A stretch of 64,000 nt of DNA, from contig NZ_NETK01000001.1 of NCBI RefSeq assembly GCF_002343915.1, positions 3,482,001 through 3,546,000 of the forward strand. The letters are read 5' to 3'. The stretch comes from Nannocystis exedens (lineage in GTDB: Bacteria > Myxococcota_A > Polyangia > Nannocystales > Nannocystaceae). Of the stretch, positions 1-8,662 are shown piece after piece. Below the pieces are notes generated by a model. The model did not search any database, had not been told where the DNA came from, and was given only the letters and a program-made list of their open reading frames with translations. Each line of letters opens with the position of its first letter. Position 1 is the stretch's first letter. Position numbers and translations under genes: made by a program.

Positions 1-632
1 AGCCCACTGCCCTGGTAGCAGTCGACAATACGTTAGCGACCTCCCTGAATCAGCGGCCGCTCGACCTGGGCGCTGATGTCTCTTTTCAGTCGGCAACCAA
101 GTTCATCGGGGGACATTCAGACCTCCTCTCTGGGGTGGTCACCGTGAAGCGTGCCGACCTGCGTGCTGCCCTTCAGCGCTCTCGTGAGTTGAACGGCGCC
201 ACGCCCGGCGCACTTGAGTCGTTCCTCGCCGTACGTGGCGCACGAACGATGGCGTTGAGGCTCGAGCGAGCGCAGACCAACGCGATGATCCTCGCGGAGC
301 GCCTGCAAGCACATCCTCGGGTCACCCGTACCCGGTACCCGGGACTCACCAGTCACCCGACCTACGCGGTCGCACGTTCTCAGTTGAAAGGCTTCGGCAC
401 CATCATCTCGTTCGACATTCGCGGCGATGCTGCCGCGGCCGAAGCGGTGTGTTCGCGGGTCAGGCTCATCCACCACGCCACCAGCTTGGGTGCCGTCGAG
501 TCGACGATGGAGCGTCGTGCAGGCGTTCCTGGCCAGGAGCACTTGCCCCCCTCGCTCCTCAGATTGAGCGTTGGGATCGAGAACGTCGAGGATCTCTGGA
601 CAGACCTCGCATCGGCCCTGCGGGACGAGTAG
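1..632 (+). CDS. Trans-sulfuration PLP enzyme (cystathionine gamma-synthase/lyase family), 5'-truncated
   Basis: This is the C-terminal part (about 209 residues) of a Cys/Met-metabolism PLP-dependent enzyme; its start lies before the window. The reading frame begins at base 3. The PLP-lysine signature reads SATKFIGGHSD, with the Schiff-base Lys encoded at 99-101. The C-terminal end, including SLLRLSVGIENVEDL, is typical of cystathionine gamma-synthase, gamma-lyase and methionine gamma-lyase. Such enzymes make or break C-S bonds between cysteine and homocysteine skeletons in the cytoplasm. The sequence does not settle which reaction is run. Third-position GC is visibly lower than in every other gene here (codons such as gct, ctt, cgt, gta, ttg, aat), which suggests different ancestry or recent acquisition. 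A 239-bp gap without a recognisable gene follows. Confidence 0.88.
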   Translation, partial: PTALVAVDNTLATSLNQRPLDLGADVSFQSATKFIGGHSDLLSGVVTVKRADLRAALQRSRELNGATPGALESFLAVRGARTMALRLERAQTNAMILAERLQAHPRVTRTRYPGLTSHPTYAVARSQLKGFGTIISFDIRGDAAAAEAVCSRVRLIHHATSLGAVESTMERRAGVPGQEHLPPSLLRLSVGIENVEDLWTDLASALRDE

Positions 633-871
633 GTCCACTTGCACGATCCGTGCCCGGACCGAACGCCGCCCCCGCAGTCGTCGGCCACGTCGGCCGGGCG
701 GCTCTTCCTCATTGTTGGACTCGACGAGGGTGCATGGGCGCCGGCACCGCGCGACCGGTGCCCATCACGCTGCTGAAGTCTCGATGACAGCACCCACCGG
801 GTCGATGCGTCGCGCGCCTCGACCCACCGCCCTGCGCCCCGCGCGGCCGCAGAGCCCTCGAAGGGACCCGC

Positions 872-2644
872 CTACTGCGGCGGGATGCAGATCTCGCCGC
901 CCTCGATCTGCGAGTTGGTGCGGAACGTATTGAGCGACTGCCACCACGGCTTTTCGAACTGCGGGATCTTGCCGTCCTCGCGCACGTTCGTGACGTGATA
1001 CGTGTGCTGGTTCCAGATCCGTCGCGGCTGGATCCACCGGTCCTCGACGTCGCGGATCACCTGCACCGTCGGCGCCGTCTGGTTGCCGCCAAAGCCCGCG
1101 TCCGAGACCACCACAATCTCCGCCGAGCCGTCGTTGTCGACGTCGGCGACCACCGGGTACTCGGCCAGCGTGCGGGCGCTCCGCGGCACGTTGAGCAGCG
1201 GCTGGCCGTCGCCGTCGAACACGTAGAGGTTGGTCTCGTCGGCGTACATCGCCTCGGCGACGCCGTTGCCGTCGAAGTCGAACGCGGTGCCCGCCGCCCA
1301 GCCGCTGGCGTCCTGCACCGGCGCGAGCCAGTTGACCGTCAGGTCGCCCTCGAACATCACGTACGAGTTCGAGGCGCTGGTCGCCACCTCCGACACCTTG
1401 TCGCCGTCGAAGTCGTGGACCGTGCCGGGCCGGAACCACGACACCCCGCCGCCGGGCTTCTGATTTTGGTACTTCACCGCGCCGGTGTGCTCGAGCAGCG
1501 TGAGCCCGCTGCTGCTGTTGACCATGATCTCCGGCTCCGGGTCGGCGTCGAGGTTGGCGACCTGGGCGAAGCCTCGCTCGAGGTTCGGGTTCTGGTAGTA
1601 GACCGAGCCGTCGTGGTGGTACGCGTTGGCGCCGATCACGATCTCGAGGTCGCCGTCGCCGTCGAGGTCGGCCGCGACCGTGGTGAAGTTCTCGGCGAAC
1701 CCGTTCTCGGGCAAGGTCACCACCGTCTGACCGTTGTGGTCGATGATCAGCTTGTCCATGCTGATCTCGACGTCGCCGTCGTTGTCGAGGTCGGCGAGGG
1801 TGATCGCGCCGCCCTGGCTGTGCGGGATGCCGGTGTTGTTCTGCCACTTGACGGTGCCGTCGTGCTCGAACGCGATCGCGGCCGACGGCCCGCTGAAGCC
1901 CGGCCCGGTGGCGGCGACGATCTCGGGCAGCCCGTCGTTGTCGATGTCGCCGATCGCCGGGTTGATCGACCACGTCAGCGCGACCGGGATCATGAAGTGC
2001 TGCGTGCCGGTCGCGCCGTCGAGCACGTAGATGTGACCGTCGTTCGGGAACTGGGTCACCATCACGATCACGTCCGGCGTGTCGCACAGGTCGATCTCGC
2101 CGTCGCCGTTGTCGTCGGTCAGGTTGGCCACGAGCGGCGTCACCAGCGACTCCTTCTCCAGCCCGGGCCCGTTCCAGCTCCACTGGATGTCGGGCTCGAA
2201 CGCGTCGGGCGGCGCCTCCATCGTGCAGTCGCCGACCCCGCCCATGTCGTCGTCGGTCGCCTTGCACACGTCGACCGGGTTGCCGGTCGTGTTCGTCGTC
2301 GTCTCGGTGTCCTCGCCGACGTCGAACTTGGCCCCCGTGGTCCCGTCGCTCTCGCTGCTCGGCATCGACGTCCCGGTCGTCTCGCTCCCCCCCGTCGTGC
2401 TCGTGGTCGACGTCGTCGACGTCGTCGGCTCGCTGGTGGCGCTGTCGGTGCCGGTGCCCTGCTCGGTGTCGGTCCCGGTGGCGGTGTCGCTGCCCCCGGT
2501 CGTCGGCATCGTCATCGACGCGCCCGTCATGGTCGCGCCGGTCTGGCTGGCGCCCCCCTGCGTCGCCGTGGTGCCGCCGTCGTCGCCGCAGGCCGCGAGC
2601 AAGAGGAACATCGTCACCGGGAGCAAGCGAGTCGAAGTGCGCAT
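872..2644 (-). CDS. FG-GAP/VCBS beta-propeller lipoprotein
   Basis: A predicted exported lipoprotein of 590 residues. The signal peptide ends in LLLAAC with the lipidated Cys at residue 19. A Thr/Ser/Gly linker of about 100 residues follows. The rest is a series of FG-GAP/VCBS blade motifs with Ca-binding DxDxDGxxD loops (for example DNDGLPEI, DLDGDGDLEI, DFDGNGVAEA), as in integrin-alpha-like propellers. The C-terminus carries IWNQHTYHVTNV, shared with the paralogue at 60708-63188. The start at 2644 is chosen because it gives the signal peptide and because a -10 box lies 7 nt upstream; the open frame runs further 5' but has no protein-like composition there. The likely role is surface binding or adhesion; the ligand is unknown. 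Confidence 0.85.
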   Translation of the reverse strand: MRTSTRLLPVTMFLLLAACGDDGGTTATQGGASQTGATMTGASMTMPTTGGSDTATGTDTEQGTGTDSATSEPTTSTTSTTSTTGGSETTGTSMPSSESDGTTGAKFDVGEDTETTTNTTGNPVDVCKATDDDMGGVGDCTMEAPPDAFEPDIQWSWNGPGLEKESLVTPLVANLTDDNGDGEIDLCDTPDVIVMVTQFPNDGHIYVLDGATGTQHFMIPVALTWSINPAIGDIDNDGLPEIVAATGPGFSGPSAAIAFEHDGTVKWQNNTGIPHSQGGAITLADLDNDGDVEISMDKLIIDHNGQTVVTLPENGFAENFTTVAADLDGDGDLEIVIGANAYHHDGSVYYQNPNLERGFAQVANLDADPEPEIMVNSSSGLTLLEHTGAVKYQNQKPGGGVSWFRPGTVHDFDGDKVSEVATSASNSYVMFEGDLTVNWLAPVQDASGWAAGTAFDFDGNGVAEAMYADETNLYVFDGDGQPLLNVPRSARTLAEYPVVADVDNDGSAEIVVVSDAGFGGNQTAPTVQVIRDVEDRWIQPRRIWNQHTYHVTNVREDGKIPQFEKPWWQSLNTFRTNSQIEGGEICIPPQ

Positions 2645-2651
2645 CGGCGCG

Positions 2652-2657
2652 ACGATA
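2652..2657 (-). promoter_or_regulatory. -10 box of predicted leaderless promoter
   Basis: On the minus strand TATCGT stands 7 nt before the ATG of the FG-GAP lipoprotein gene, with no Shine-Dalgarno sequence between. Transcription starting 7-8 nt after the box would begin at the start codon. No clear -35 was seen. Confidence 0.5.
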
Positions 2658-3131
2658 CGCCGGCCCGCAGGCCACGACCAGATGGAATTCACCTGTCCCA
2701 AGAGCCATCGTCGCGGATTCGCCCCGCCGCGCGCCCGCGCCCGCGAGCTCGCCCCGCCTGCGCTGGCGAACTCGCGCGCGCGCGTGCCGACAAGCGTGAT
2801 CCAGCGGCCGGCGACTGGGACGCGATCGCCGAAGCCCTGACCGCCGCGCTGCGACGCGCCGGGCGCAAGACCCGAGCCGTCCTGCCGCCGCTCGGCCCGA
2901 CCCACGGGTGGCGATCCGCGGACGCGTGAGCGCCGGCCCGTTGCGGCTGTTCGGCGGCGCGCTCGACCTCCGCGCGATGCAGACGCGTCGCGTGCCCGGA
3001 GCTGGTTCGACCCTGCCCGGCCTCGCGACCTTCGCCTGCTTCCTCGCCGCGCGCATCGCCCGGCGGTGCCATTCCCACCGCGACGTCCGCCTCGTCCCGC
3101 GGGGCTCGTCGAGAGCCTGCCGAGCGCCAGA

Positions 3132-3193
3132 CAAGATTCGGGAGACATGCCCGATAAGACATGCCCTCTCGAGCATGCCCTTACGAACATGCT
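3132..3193. repeat. CATG 14-bp-period repeat array
   Basis: CATG occurs at 3146, 3160, 3174 and 3188, exactly 14 bp apart, each followed by YCC; a degenerate unit begins at 3132. The array ends immediately before the stop codon of the RidA-like gene, so it lies in that transcript's 3' region. It is one member of a family found throughout the window. Confidence 0.85.
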
Positions 3194-3595
3194 TTATTCA
3201 AGCGGCGCGACCACGTCCGCCTCGATCTCGATCAGCATCGCCGGGTCGATCAGCCGCCGCACCTCGACCATCGTCGTCGTCGGTCGGTGCTCCCCGAAGA
3301 ATTCGGCGTGGGCGCGCCCGTACTCGGCCCAGCGGTCGATGTCGGTGACGAACATCCGCGTCCGGGCGACCCGCGTGCGGTCGGTCCCGAACGGCCGCAG
3401 CGCCCGCTCGATCAGCTCGAGGCAGCGCCGCGCCTGCGCGTACGCGTCGCCCGGCGCGAACACCTTGCCTTCCTCGTCGATCGGCGCCGTGCCGGTCACG
3501 AACACCATGTCGCCTGCTCGCAACGCGCGGCAGTAGCCGACCTGCTGCTCCCACGGCGCGCGCGAGTAGACCCGCTCGAAGTCTGTCTGGCTCAC
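3194..3595 (-). CDS. RidA/YjgF-family protein lacking the catalytic Arg
   Basis: 133 residues, close to the usual RidA length, with the family pattern VFVTGTAP, a central helix, and MVEVRRL...LIEIEADVVA at the C-terminus. Classical RidA hydrolyses reactive enamine/imine intermediates (2-aminoacrylate) and needs an Arg (Arg105 in E. coli, in PARSCVEV). Here the matching segment is PTTTMVEV, so that position is Thr107 and canonical deaminase activity is not expected; this fits a Rid subfamily of unknown function. The start is GTG, overlapping the stop codon of the upstream ferritin-like gene by 4 nt (GTGA), which implies translational coupling. The stop codon abuts a CATG repeat array. Confidence 0.85.
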   Translation of the reverse strand: MSQTDFERVYSRAPWEQQVGYCRALRAGDMVFVTGTAPIDEEGKVFAPGDAYAQARRCLELIERALRPFGTDRTRVARTRMFVTDIDRWAEYGRAHAEFFGEHRPTTTMVEVRRLIDPAMLIEIEADVVAPLE

Positions 3596-4323
3596 GCCGT
3601 CACGCTAGCACGGGCGTCCGCGGGCGCGACGACCTCGCCGCCGCACACCCGCCGGCGCACCGTCGTGACCAGCCCCCACAGGCGCCGCGGCGCGCCCTCG
3701 ATCGCCAGCGCTCGCAGCGTCGGCCGGTGATCGACCAGCACCACCGCGCAGGCCGCAGCCGCGACAGAGAACCACGCCGCGCTGAAGACCGCCCGCCGCC
3801 ACGGCGACGTCGTCTGCCCGCGGAAGAACGCCGCATGGAACTCGAGGTGGGCCTCCTCGTCGCCGCAGATCTCCCGCAGCGCCTGGCCGATCGGACAGTC
3901 ATTTTGCAAACGCTCGGCCAGCAGCCCGTAGAAGCTGATGCCGATGACCTCCGCGGCCAGCAGGACCAGCAACTTGAGCCGCAGCCCGAGCAGCCGGCGG
4001 CCGCCGACGAACAGGTGGTCGGTCCAGGTCGTGCGGCGCAGCGAACCGCCGAGCGCGCGGACCATGGCCGCCAGGATCCGCGCGTGCCGGCCCTCCTCCT
4101 TCACGAACAGCTTCAGCGCCGCGCGGTAGTCGGCGTCGATCCCGGCCAGGCGCGAGCGCTCGACCTCTCGCACGATCCGTCCTTCCCCGCTCTCACCGAC
4201 CTGGAAGATCGCCAGCGACCGGACGAGCGGCGCGCGCCAGGCCTCCGGCACACCCTCGGCGGCGATCGCCGGCAACGGCCGGCGCGCATTGTCCTCGAAA
4301 TGTCGTCTCCACGGGCTCCACAT
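3592..4323 (-). CDS. Ferritin-like di-iron domain protein
   Basis: 243 residues. Ferritin-like four-helix motifs are visible: EEGRHARIL in the middle of the protein and DEEAHLEFH about 75 residues later, with further Glu residues in the earlier helices (GRIVREVE). These are typical carboxylate/His ligands for a di-iron centre. A hydrophobic segment near residues 178-198 (AAWFSVAAAACAVVLVD) may anchor it to the membrane. AGGAGG lies 7 nt before the ATG, so this gene has a normal ribosome-binding site. It overlaps the RidA-like gene by 4 nt and probably forms an operon with it. The substrate is unknown; oxidase, hydroxylase or demethoxyubiquinone-hydroxylase-like roles are all possible. Confidence 0.75.
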   Translation of the reverse strand: MWSPWRRHFEDNARRPLPAIAAEGVPEAWRAPLVRSLAIFQVGESGEGRIVREVERSRLAGIDADYRAALKLFVKEEGRHARILAAMVRALGGSLRRTTWTDHLFVGGRRLLGLRLKLLVLLAAEVIGISFYGLLAERLQNDCPIGQALREICGDEEAHLEFHAAFFRGQTTSPWRRAVFSAAWFSVAAAACAVVLVDHRPTLRALAIEGAPRRLWGLVTTVRRRVCGGEVVAPADARASVTA

Positions 4324-4379
4324 GCGAGCGCCTCCTGCGCTCGCTCATACGCCCGCGCCGGGGCCGTCCATGCCGGTCA

Positions 4380-4597
4380 TCCCCGCGAACGGTCGCAACC
4401 GCGGCGCGAACGGTCGCGGTCCCGACCGCGACCTCGGCCTCCGCCAACCGCTCGCGCAGCGAACGGTCGTGGCCCCGCGCCCGCGACCGCGACCGCCGCT
4501 TCACCCCCCGCTCGCGCAGCGAACGGTCGCGTGCTCGCGACCGCGACCGCCGCTTCACCACTCGCGGCGGTCGCCCGCGCTCACGAGCGCGCGCCGC
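4380..4597. repeat. Short tandem/dispersed repeat, ~60 bp unit
   Basis: Two near-identical copies of about 55-60 bp start at about 4449 and 4509. Each begins with CTCGCGCAGCGAACGGTCG and ends with CGACCGCGACCGCCGCTTC. Shorter GCGAACGGTCGC fragments occur just upstream. Many CGACCGCGACCG/CGGTCGCG stretches are self-complementary, so strong RNA structure is likely. No gene is seen between 4324 and 4597. Confidence 0.65.
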
Positions 4598-5461
4598 TCA
4601 CCACTTGTAAAAACCTTCGCCCGACTTCTTGCCGAGCTTGCCGGCCGCGACCATCTCGCGGAGCAGCGCCGGCGGGCGGAAGTGGTCGCCGTGTTGCAGG
4701 TTGGCCGCCAGGTACTCGGCGATGTTGAGGCGCACGTCGAGGCCGACCAGGTCGGTCAGCTTGAGCGGGCCCATCGGGAAGCCGTAGCCGAGGCACATCG
4801 CCTTGTCGATGTCCTCCGCCGACGCCACCTGCTCCTCGACCATGCGGATCGCCTCGAGGCCGATCACCAGCCCGAGCCGGCTGGTCGCGAAGCCGGGCGA
4901 GTCGCGGACCACGATGCAGTCCTTGCCGAGCTTCGCGCCCCAGGCCTGCACGCTCGCCAGCACCTCGGGCGCGGTCTTTTGCCCGACCACGATCTCGAGC
5001 AGCTTCATCACGTGGACCGGGTTGAAGAAGTGCGTCCCGATCACCCGCTCCGGGCCCGGCAGTTCGGCCGCGATCGCCGTCACGCTGAGCGAGCTCGTGT
5101 TGGTCGCCAGGACCGCCGTGCTCGCCACGTGCGCCGCCACCTTCGTGAACAGCTCCTGTTTCAGCGCCAGCTTCTCCGGGATCGCCTCGACCACGAGGTC
5201 GGCGCCGGTGACGGCCGCCTGGAGGTCGGTCTCGCCGCGCAGGGCCGCCAGCGTGGCCGTCCGCTGGGCCTCGGTGACCTTGCCCTTGGCCACCCCGCCG
5301 TCGAGGTTGGCGCGGACCTTCGTCAGACCGGCCTCGACCAGGTCGGCGCGGACGTCGTAGAGGCGGGTCTCGAAGCCGGCGGCGGCGGCGACCTGGGCGA
5401 TCCCGTGGCCCATGGTGCCGGCGCCGATCACGGCGACCGTGGAGATGGCGGACGCTGTCAT
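4598..5461 (-). CDS. hbd: 3-hydroxybutyryl-CoA dehydrogenase
   Basis: 287 residues, the normal length for a stand-alone 3-hydroxyacyl-CoA dehydrogenase. The N-terminal Rossmann fold shows VAVIGAGTMGHGIAQ for NAD binding. ATNTSSLSVT and the catalytic-His segment IGTHFFNPVHVMKLLE follow. The C-terminal helical domain includes DSPGFATSRLG and MGPLKLTDLVGLD, and the protein ends GKKSGEGFYKW, a family hallmark. It interconverts 3-hydroxybutyryl-CoA and acetoacetyl-CoA in beta-oxidation or butyrate/PHB metabolism in the cytoplasm. The gene stands alone here and has a predicted leaderless promoter. Confidence 0.93.
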   Translation of the reverse strand: MTASAISTVAVIGAGTMGHGIAQVAAAAGFETRLYDVRADLVEAGLTKVRANLDGGVAKGKVTEAQRTATLAALRGETDLQAAVTGADLVVEAIPEKLALKQELFTKVAAHVASTAVLATNTSSLSVTAIAAELPGPERVIGTHFFNPVHVMKLLEIVVGQKTAPEVLASVQAWGAKLGKDCIVVRDSPGFATSRLGLVIGLEAIRMVEEQVASAEDIDKAMCLGYGFPMGPLKLTDLVGLDVRLNIAEYLAANLQHGDHFRPPALLREMVAAGKLGKKSGEGFYKW

Positions 5462-5469
5462 GCCGCCCG

Positions 5470-5475
5470 GTTATA
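5470..5475 (-). promoter_or_regulatory. -10 box of predicted leaderless promoter (hbd)
   Basis: TATAAC on the minus strand ends 8 nt before the hbd ATG, with only GC-rich bases and no ribosome-binding site between. Confidence 0.5.
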
Positions 5476-5616
5476 GCCCGACCCTGCCGCCCGCGAGCCC
5501 GGCAAACTCCCCGCCCCGCGTGAGGCGCGATTGCCTCCGCCCGTGCCGGCTCGCGGGCGGCGCGAGCCGCTCCGGTCCCGAGGGGGTCCCGGAGGGCCGC
5601 GACGGCGGCCGCAGGA

Positions 5617-5650
5617 CCAAATCAAAACGCCGAGGAGAGCATCCTCGGCG
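5617..5650 (-). terminator. Rho-independent terminator of tRNA-Leu
   Basis: Arms CGCCGAGGA and TCCTCGGCG (5628-5636 and 5642-5650) form a 9-bp stem with a 5-nt loop. On the minus strand the stem is followed by TTTTGATTTGG. It begins directly after the encoded CCA of the tRNA, so it should end that transcript. Confidence 0.8.
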
Positions 5651-5735
<85 letters not shown>

Positions 5736-5785
5736 GTGGCTTGCTGGCCTCCCCCCAGGGCTCGCCCAAGGGGAGGCGCTGTGTA

Positions 5786-7237
5786 TCACATGTTCGGCGG
5801 GGGAGGCAAGCTCTCCCCGACCACGTGGAGCTTGAGGAGGTTCACGGACTTGTGATCTTTCACCGGGTAACCGAGGGTGATCACGATGCGGTCTCCGCGC
5901 GCCAGCATCCCGCGGCTCAGGATGAGCCTGTCGATGTCGACGAAGATGCTGTTGCCATGGGGGCTCGACACCGTGAACAGCACCGGGACCACGCCCCAGT
6001 AGACCGCGAGCGCCTGGTAGGTCGCCGGGTTGGGCGTGAAGGCGAAGATCGGGACGCGCGGGCGGTAGTCGCTGACGAGGCGGGCGATCCCGCCGGACAC
6101 CGTGTACGTCACGATCGCCTTGGTGTCGGGCAGCGACTTGCAGCAGACCACGGCGGCGCGGGCGATCGCGTTGGTCGAGTGGCCGAGGTCGAGGTCGGAC
6201 GGCTCCCGCCAGTAGCGCTCCTGGCGTTCGATCGAGCGGACGATCTTGTCCATCGTGTGGACGGCCTGCAGCGGGTACGCGCCCGAGGCTGTCTCTCCGG
6301 ACAGCATCACCGCGTCCGAGCCGTCGAGCACCGCGTTGGCGACGTCGGACGCCTCGGCGCGGGTCGGCCGCGGGTTGCGGATCATCGAGTCGAGCATCTG
6401 CGTCGCCGTGATCACCAGCTTGCCGACGCGGTTGGCCAGCTCGATGCCCTGCTTCTGGATCACCGGCACCTCCTCGGGCCCGATCTCCACCCCGAGGTCG
6501 CCGCGGGCGATCATGATCCCGTTCGACACCTCGAGGATCGACTTCAGGTTGGTCACCGCCTCGGGCTTCTCGATCTTGGCCACGATCGGCACCACCCGCC
6601 CGAACTCCTCCATCATCGTCCGCACCGCCAGCACGTCCTCCGGCTGGCGCACGAACGAGATCGCCACCAGGTCGACGCCGAGCTCGAGCGCGAACCGCAG
6701 GTCCTCCTTGTCCTTCTCCGTCATCGACGGCAGCGACAGGTGGACCCCCGGCAGGTTGACGCCCTTGCGCGACGTCAGCATCCCGCCGGTCACCACCGAC
6801 GTCTTGATGTCGGCCCCCTCGACGCCGGTCACGCGCAGCTCGAGCGCCCCGTCGTCCATCAGGATGCGGTCGCCCGGCTTCACCTCGCCGGCCAGGTGCG
6901 GGTAGTCGACCGTCACGCGGCCCGGCTCGACCTTGCTCTCGGGGTCGACGCTGAGGATGAACTCGTCGTTGACCTTGAGCTCGAACCCGGGCGCGGGGAT
7001 CTTGCCGACGCGGATCTTCGGCCCCTGCAGGTCGGCGAGCACCGCCACCGCGATGTCGCGCGCCGACGCCTCGCTGCGGATCGTCTGGAACACCCGCGTG
7101 TGGTCCTCGTACGACCCGTGCGAGAAGTTGAGGCGGGCGACGTTCATGCCGGCCGAGATGAGCGCGCCGATCTGGTCCTGGCTCGAGGGACCGATCGTGC
7201 AGACGATCTTGGCGCGACGAAGAGGCGGAAGCGACAT
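5786..7237 (-). CDS. pyk: Pyruvate kinase
   Basis: 483 residues, typical of a tetrameric bacterial pyruvate kinase. The N-terminus reads RRAKIVCTIGPSS, matching PykF-type enzymes and fixing the start at 7237; in-frame ATGs at 7246 and 7249 are alternatives. The catalytic-domain segments NFSHGSYEDH, VAKIEKPEAVTN (active-site Lys) and MIARGDLGVEI are present, as are TQMLDSMI and SDAVMLSGETASG. It transfers phosphate from phosphoenolpyruvate to ADP in the last step of glycolysis. It is monocistronic, with tRNA-Leu downstream on the same strand. Confidence 0.95.
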   Translation of the reverse strand: MSLPPLRRAKIVCTIGPSSQDQIGALISAGMNVARLNFSHGSYEDHTRVFQTIRSEASARDIAVAVLADLQGPKIRVGKIPAPGFELKVNDEFILSVDPESKVEPGRVTVDYPHLAGEVKPGDRILMDDGALELRVTGVEGADIKTSVVTGGMLTSRKGVNLPGVHLSLPSMTEKDKEDLRFALELGVDLVAISFVRQPEDVLAVRTMMEEFGRVVPIVAKIEKPEAVTNLKSILEVSNGIMIARGDLGVEIGPEEVPVIQKQGIELANRVGKLVITATQMLDSMIRNPRPTRAEASDVANAVLDGSDAVMLSGETASGAYPLQAVHTMDKIVRSIERQERYWREPSDLDLGHSTNAIARAAVVCCKSLPDTKAIVTYTVSGGIARLVSDYRPRVPIFAFTPNPATYQALAVYWGVVPVLFTVSSPHGNSIFVDIDRLILSRGMLARGDRIVITLGYPVKDHKSVNLLKLHVVGESLPPPPNM

Positions 7238-7419
7238 GGCGCGCATCATGCCATGACGCCCCCGCCTCGCCACATCCCGCCCGGGTCACGCGCTTGCCAC
7301 GGCGCACACCTCCGGCCGCGCGCCGCGCGCGTCCGCTCGCGGGCCCGCCAGAGCTCGCCAGCCTCGCAATTCGCCTGCCCGCTTCACCGCGCGACGCCTG
7401 CGAACGCGCCTCCACGACT

Positions 7420-7750
7420 TGTCCCGGAGTGCGCCGATCTGCGGCGAGCCGACGGTCCGCGCACCAGCGCGAGTCGAGCGACCCGAGGTCGACCGGGGTG
7501 CCGTGATGCAGCCGCGCTTCGGATTCGCCGGGTCGACGACGACCTCGCACGGGGCCTTGGCGATCAGCAGCGACCGCAGCATCTCCGGCACCACGATGTC
7601 GGCGTCGAGCTGCGCCTCGCTGGTCTTGCTCGGCCTCGGCGGCCGGTCCTGCGCGAGGAGGCCGATCAGCAGCAGAGGAACAGCTCGAATCCGAAGAACA
7701 CGGCGACCACGTCGAACACGCGCCGAATGTAGTCGTTCGCGGACGCGACA
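7420..7750 (-). pseudogene. Decayed protein-coding remnant (frameshifted)
   Basis: Read 5' to 3' on the minus strand, three stretches in different frames have the codon bias of real genes (nearly all codons G/C-ending). The first gives NDYIRRVFDVVAVFFGFELF and looks like a membrane segment. The second continues LLLIGLLAQ, then EAQLDADIVVPEMLRSLL and EVVVDPANPKRGC. The third contains LHHGTPVDLGSLDSRWC. Joined, they would make one small membrane-anchored protein, so one or two frameshifts are inferred. I cannot name the family. The rest of 7238-7887 shows no gene. Confidence 0.35.
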
Positions 7751-7887
7751 TGGCCGCACGTCAGGCTCGAGCACGCTCGCGCACGGGGCCTCGATCGGGG
7801 CCGCGAGGCTTCCGGCTTGTACACCCGCTCCCCCGCGCGGCCACAGCCCGCGCCTGGTAGGTTCGCTCTCGCCTTACGGAGGCCGTC

Positions 7888-8568
7888 ATGCGCAATTACG
7901 TCTCGCTGGTCCTGCTCGCGCCGCTGTGTCTCGCCGCTTGCTCCGACGGCAAGGATCCGCTCGATGGCCTCACCGCGGTCCCGAGCACCGACGGGCCCGG
8001 CACCGCCTCGATGAACGGCACCGGCAACGACTCCGCCACCACCTCGGACGGCGACCCGCCCGATCCGACCGGCACCAGCGCCACCACCACCGGGGCCGAT
8101 CCGTCGGCCGGGCCGACCGGCGATCCCTCAGCCGGGCCGACCGGCGATCCGAGCTCGGCCACCAGCACCACCGGCGACCCGGGCGACCCGTACGAGCAGG
8201 CCCGGCAGCTCTGCGTCGACATCATCAACATGTACCGGGGCACGCTGGGGCTGCCGCCGTACCAGCGGTGGACCGACGCCGAGAGCTGCTCCGACGCCGA
8301 GGCCGCGGCCGACGGCCAGAGCGGCACCCCCCACGGCGCCTTCGGCATGTGCGGCGAGTTCGCCCAGAACGAGTGCCCTGGCTGGCCGAGCCCGGCGGAG
8401 CGGTCGCTGCCGGGCTGTCTCGAGCAGATGTGGGCCGAGGGTCCGGGCGAGGACTTCCAGATGCACGGGCACTACCTCAACATGTCGAGCGAGCAGTACA
8501 CCATGGTCGCCTGCGGCTTCGCCGACGTCGGCGGCGGCAACCTGTGGATGGTGCAGAACTTCAAGTGA
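7888..8568 (+). CDS. CAP/SCP-domain lipoprotein
   Basis: 226 residues. The signal peptide ends LCLAAC with the lipid Cys at residue 18. A low-complexity linker of Gly, Thr, Ser and Pro with repeats of GPTGDPS follows to about residue 95. The C-terminal half is a CAP (cysteine-rich secretory protein/allergen V5/PR-1) domain: IINMYRGTLGLPPYQRW at its start, and HGHYLNMSSEQYTMVACGFA containing the family's conserved His and helix. Bacterial CAP proteins are secreted and bind lipids or metals; the function here is unknown. GGAGG lies 6 nt before the ATG. Confidence 0.8.
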   Translation: MRNYVSLVLLAPLCLAACSDGKDPLDGLTAVPSTDGPGTASMNGTGNDSATTSDGDPPDPTGTSATTTGADPSAGPTGDPSAGPTGDPSSATSTTGDPGDPYEQARQLCVDIINMYRGTLGLPPYQRWTDAESCSDAEAAADGQSGTPHGAFGMCGEFAQNECPGWPSPAERSLPGCLEQMWAEGPGEDFQMHGHYLNMSSEQYTMVACGFADVGGGNLWMVQNFK

Positions 8569-8625
8569 GGGGGGCTCGGCGCGGCGGGGGCAGCGACCTG
8601 CGACTTCACCTTCGTGGTCGCCGCG

Positions 8626-8655
8626 TTGTGATCGACGTCGCAGTCGCGCTAGACT
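8626..8655 (+). promoter_or_regulatory. Predicted leaderless sigma70-type promoter
   Basis: TTGTGA (8626-8631), an 18-nt spacer and TAGACT (8650-8655) stand 7 nt before the ATG of the methyltransferase gene. Spacing and position make a transcript starting at or next to the ATG likely. It is one of the clearest leaderless examples in the window. Confidence 0.6.
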
Positions 8656-8662
8656 GGGCCTG

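Larger units (their letters stand above)
2645..3193. other. Intergenic region without a convincing gene
   Basis: About 550 bp between the lipoprotein and the RidA-like gene. Open frames cross it on both strands, but their composition (Arg/Ala-rich, no domain) looks like GC-driven noise. A plus-strand stretch near 2800-2929 has G/C-ending codons and could be a gene remnant, without recognisable similarity. The last 60 bp hold a CATG repeat array. Otherwise I see nothing. Confidence 0.5.

Noticed and set aside
2689..3162. Minus-strand 157-codon frame in the 2.6-3.2 kb gap
   Set aside because: Arg/Ala-rich, no domain, and the first codons come from the CATG repeat array.
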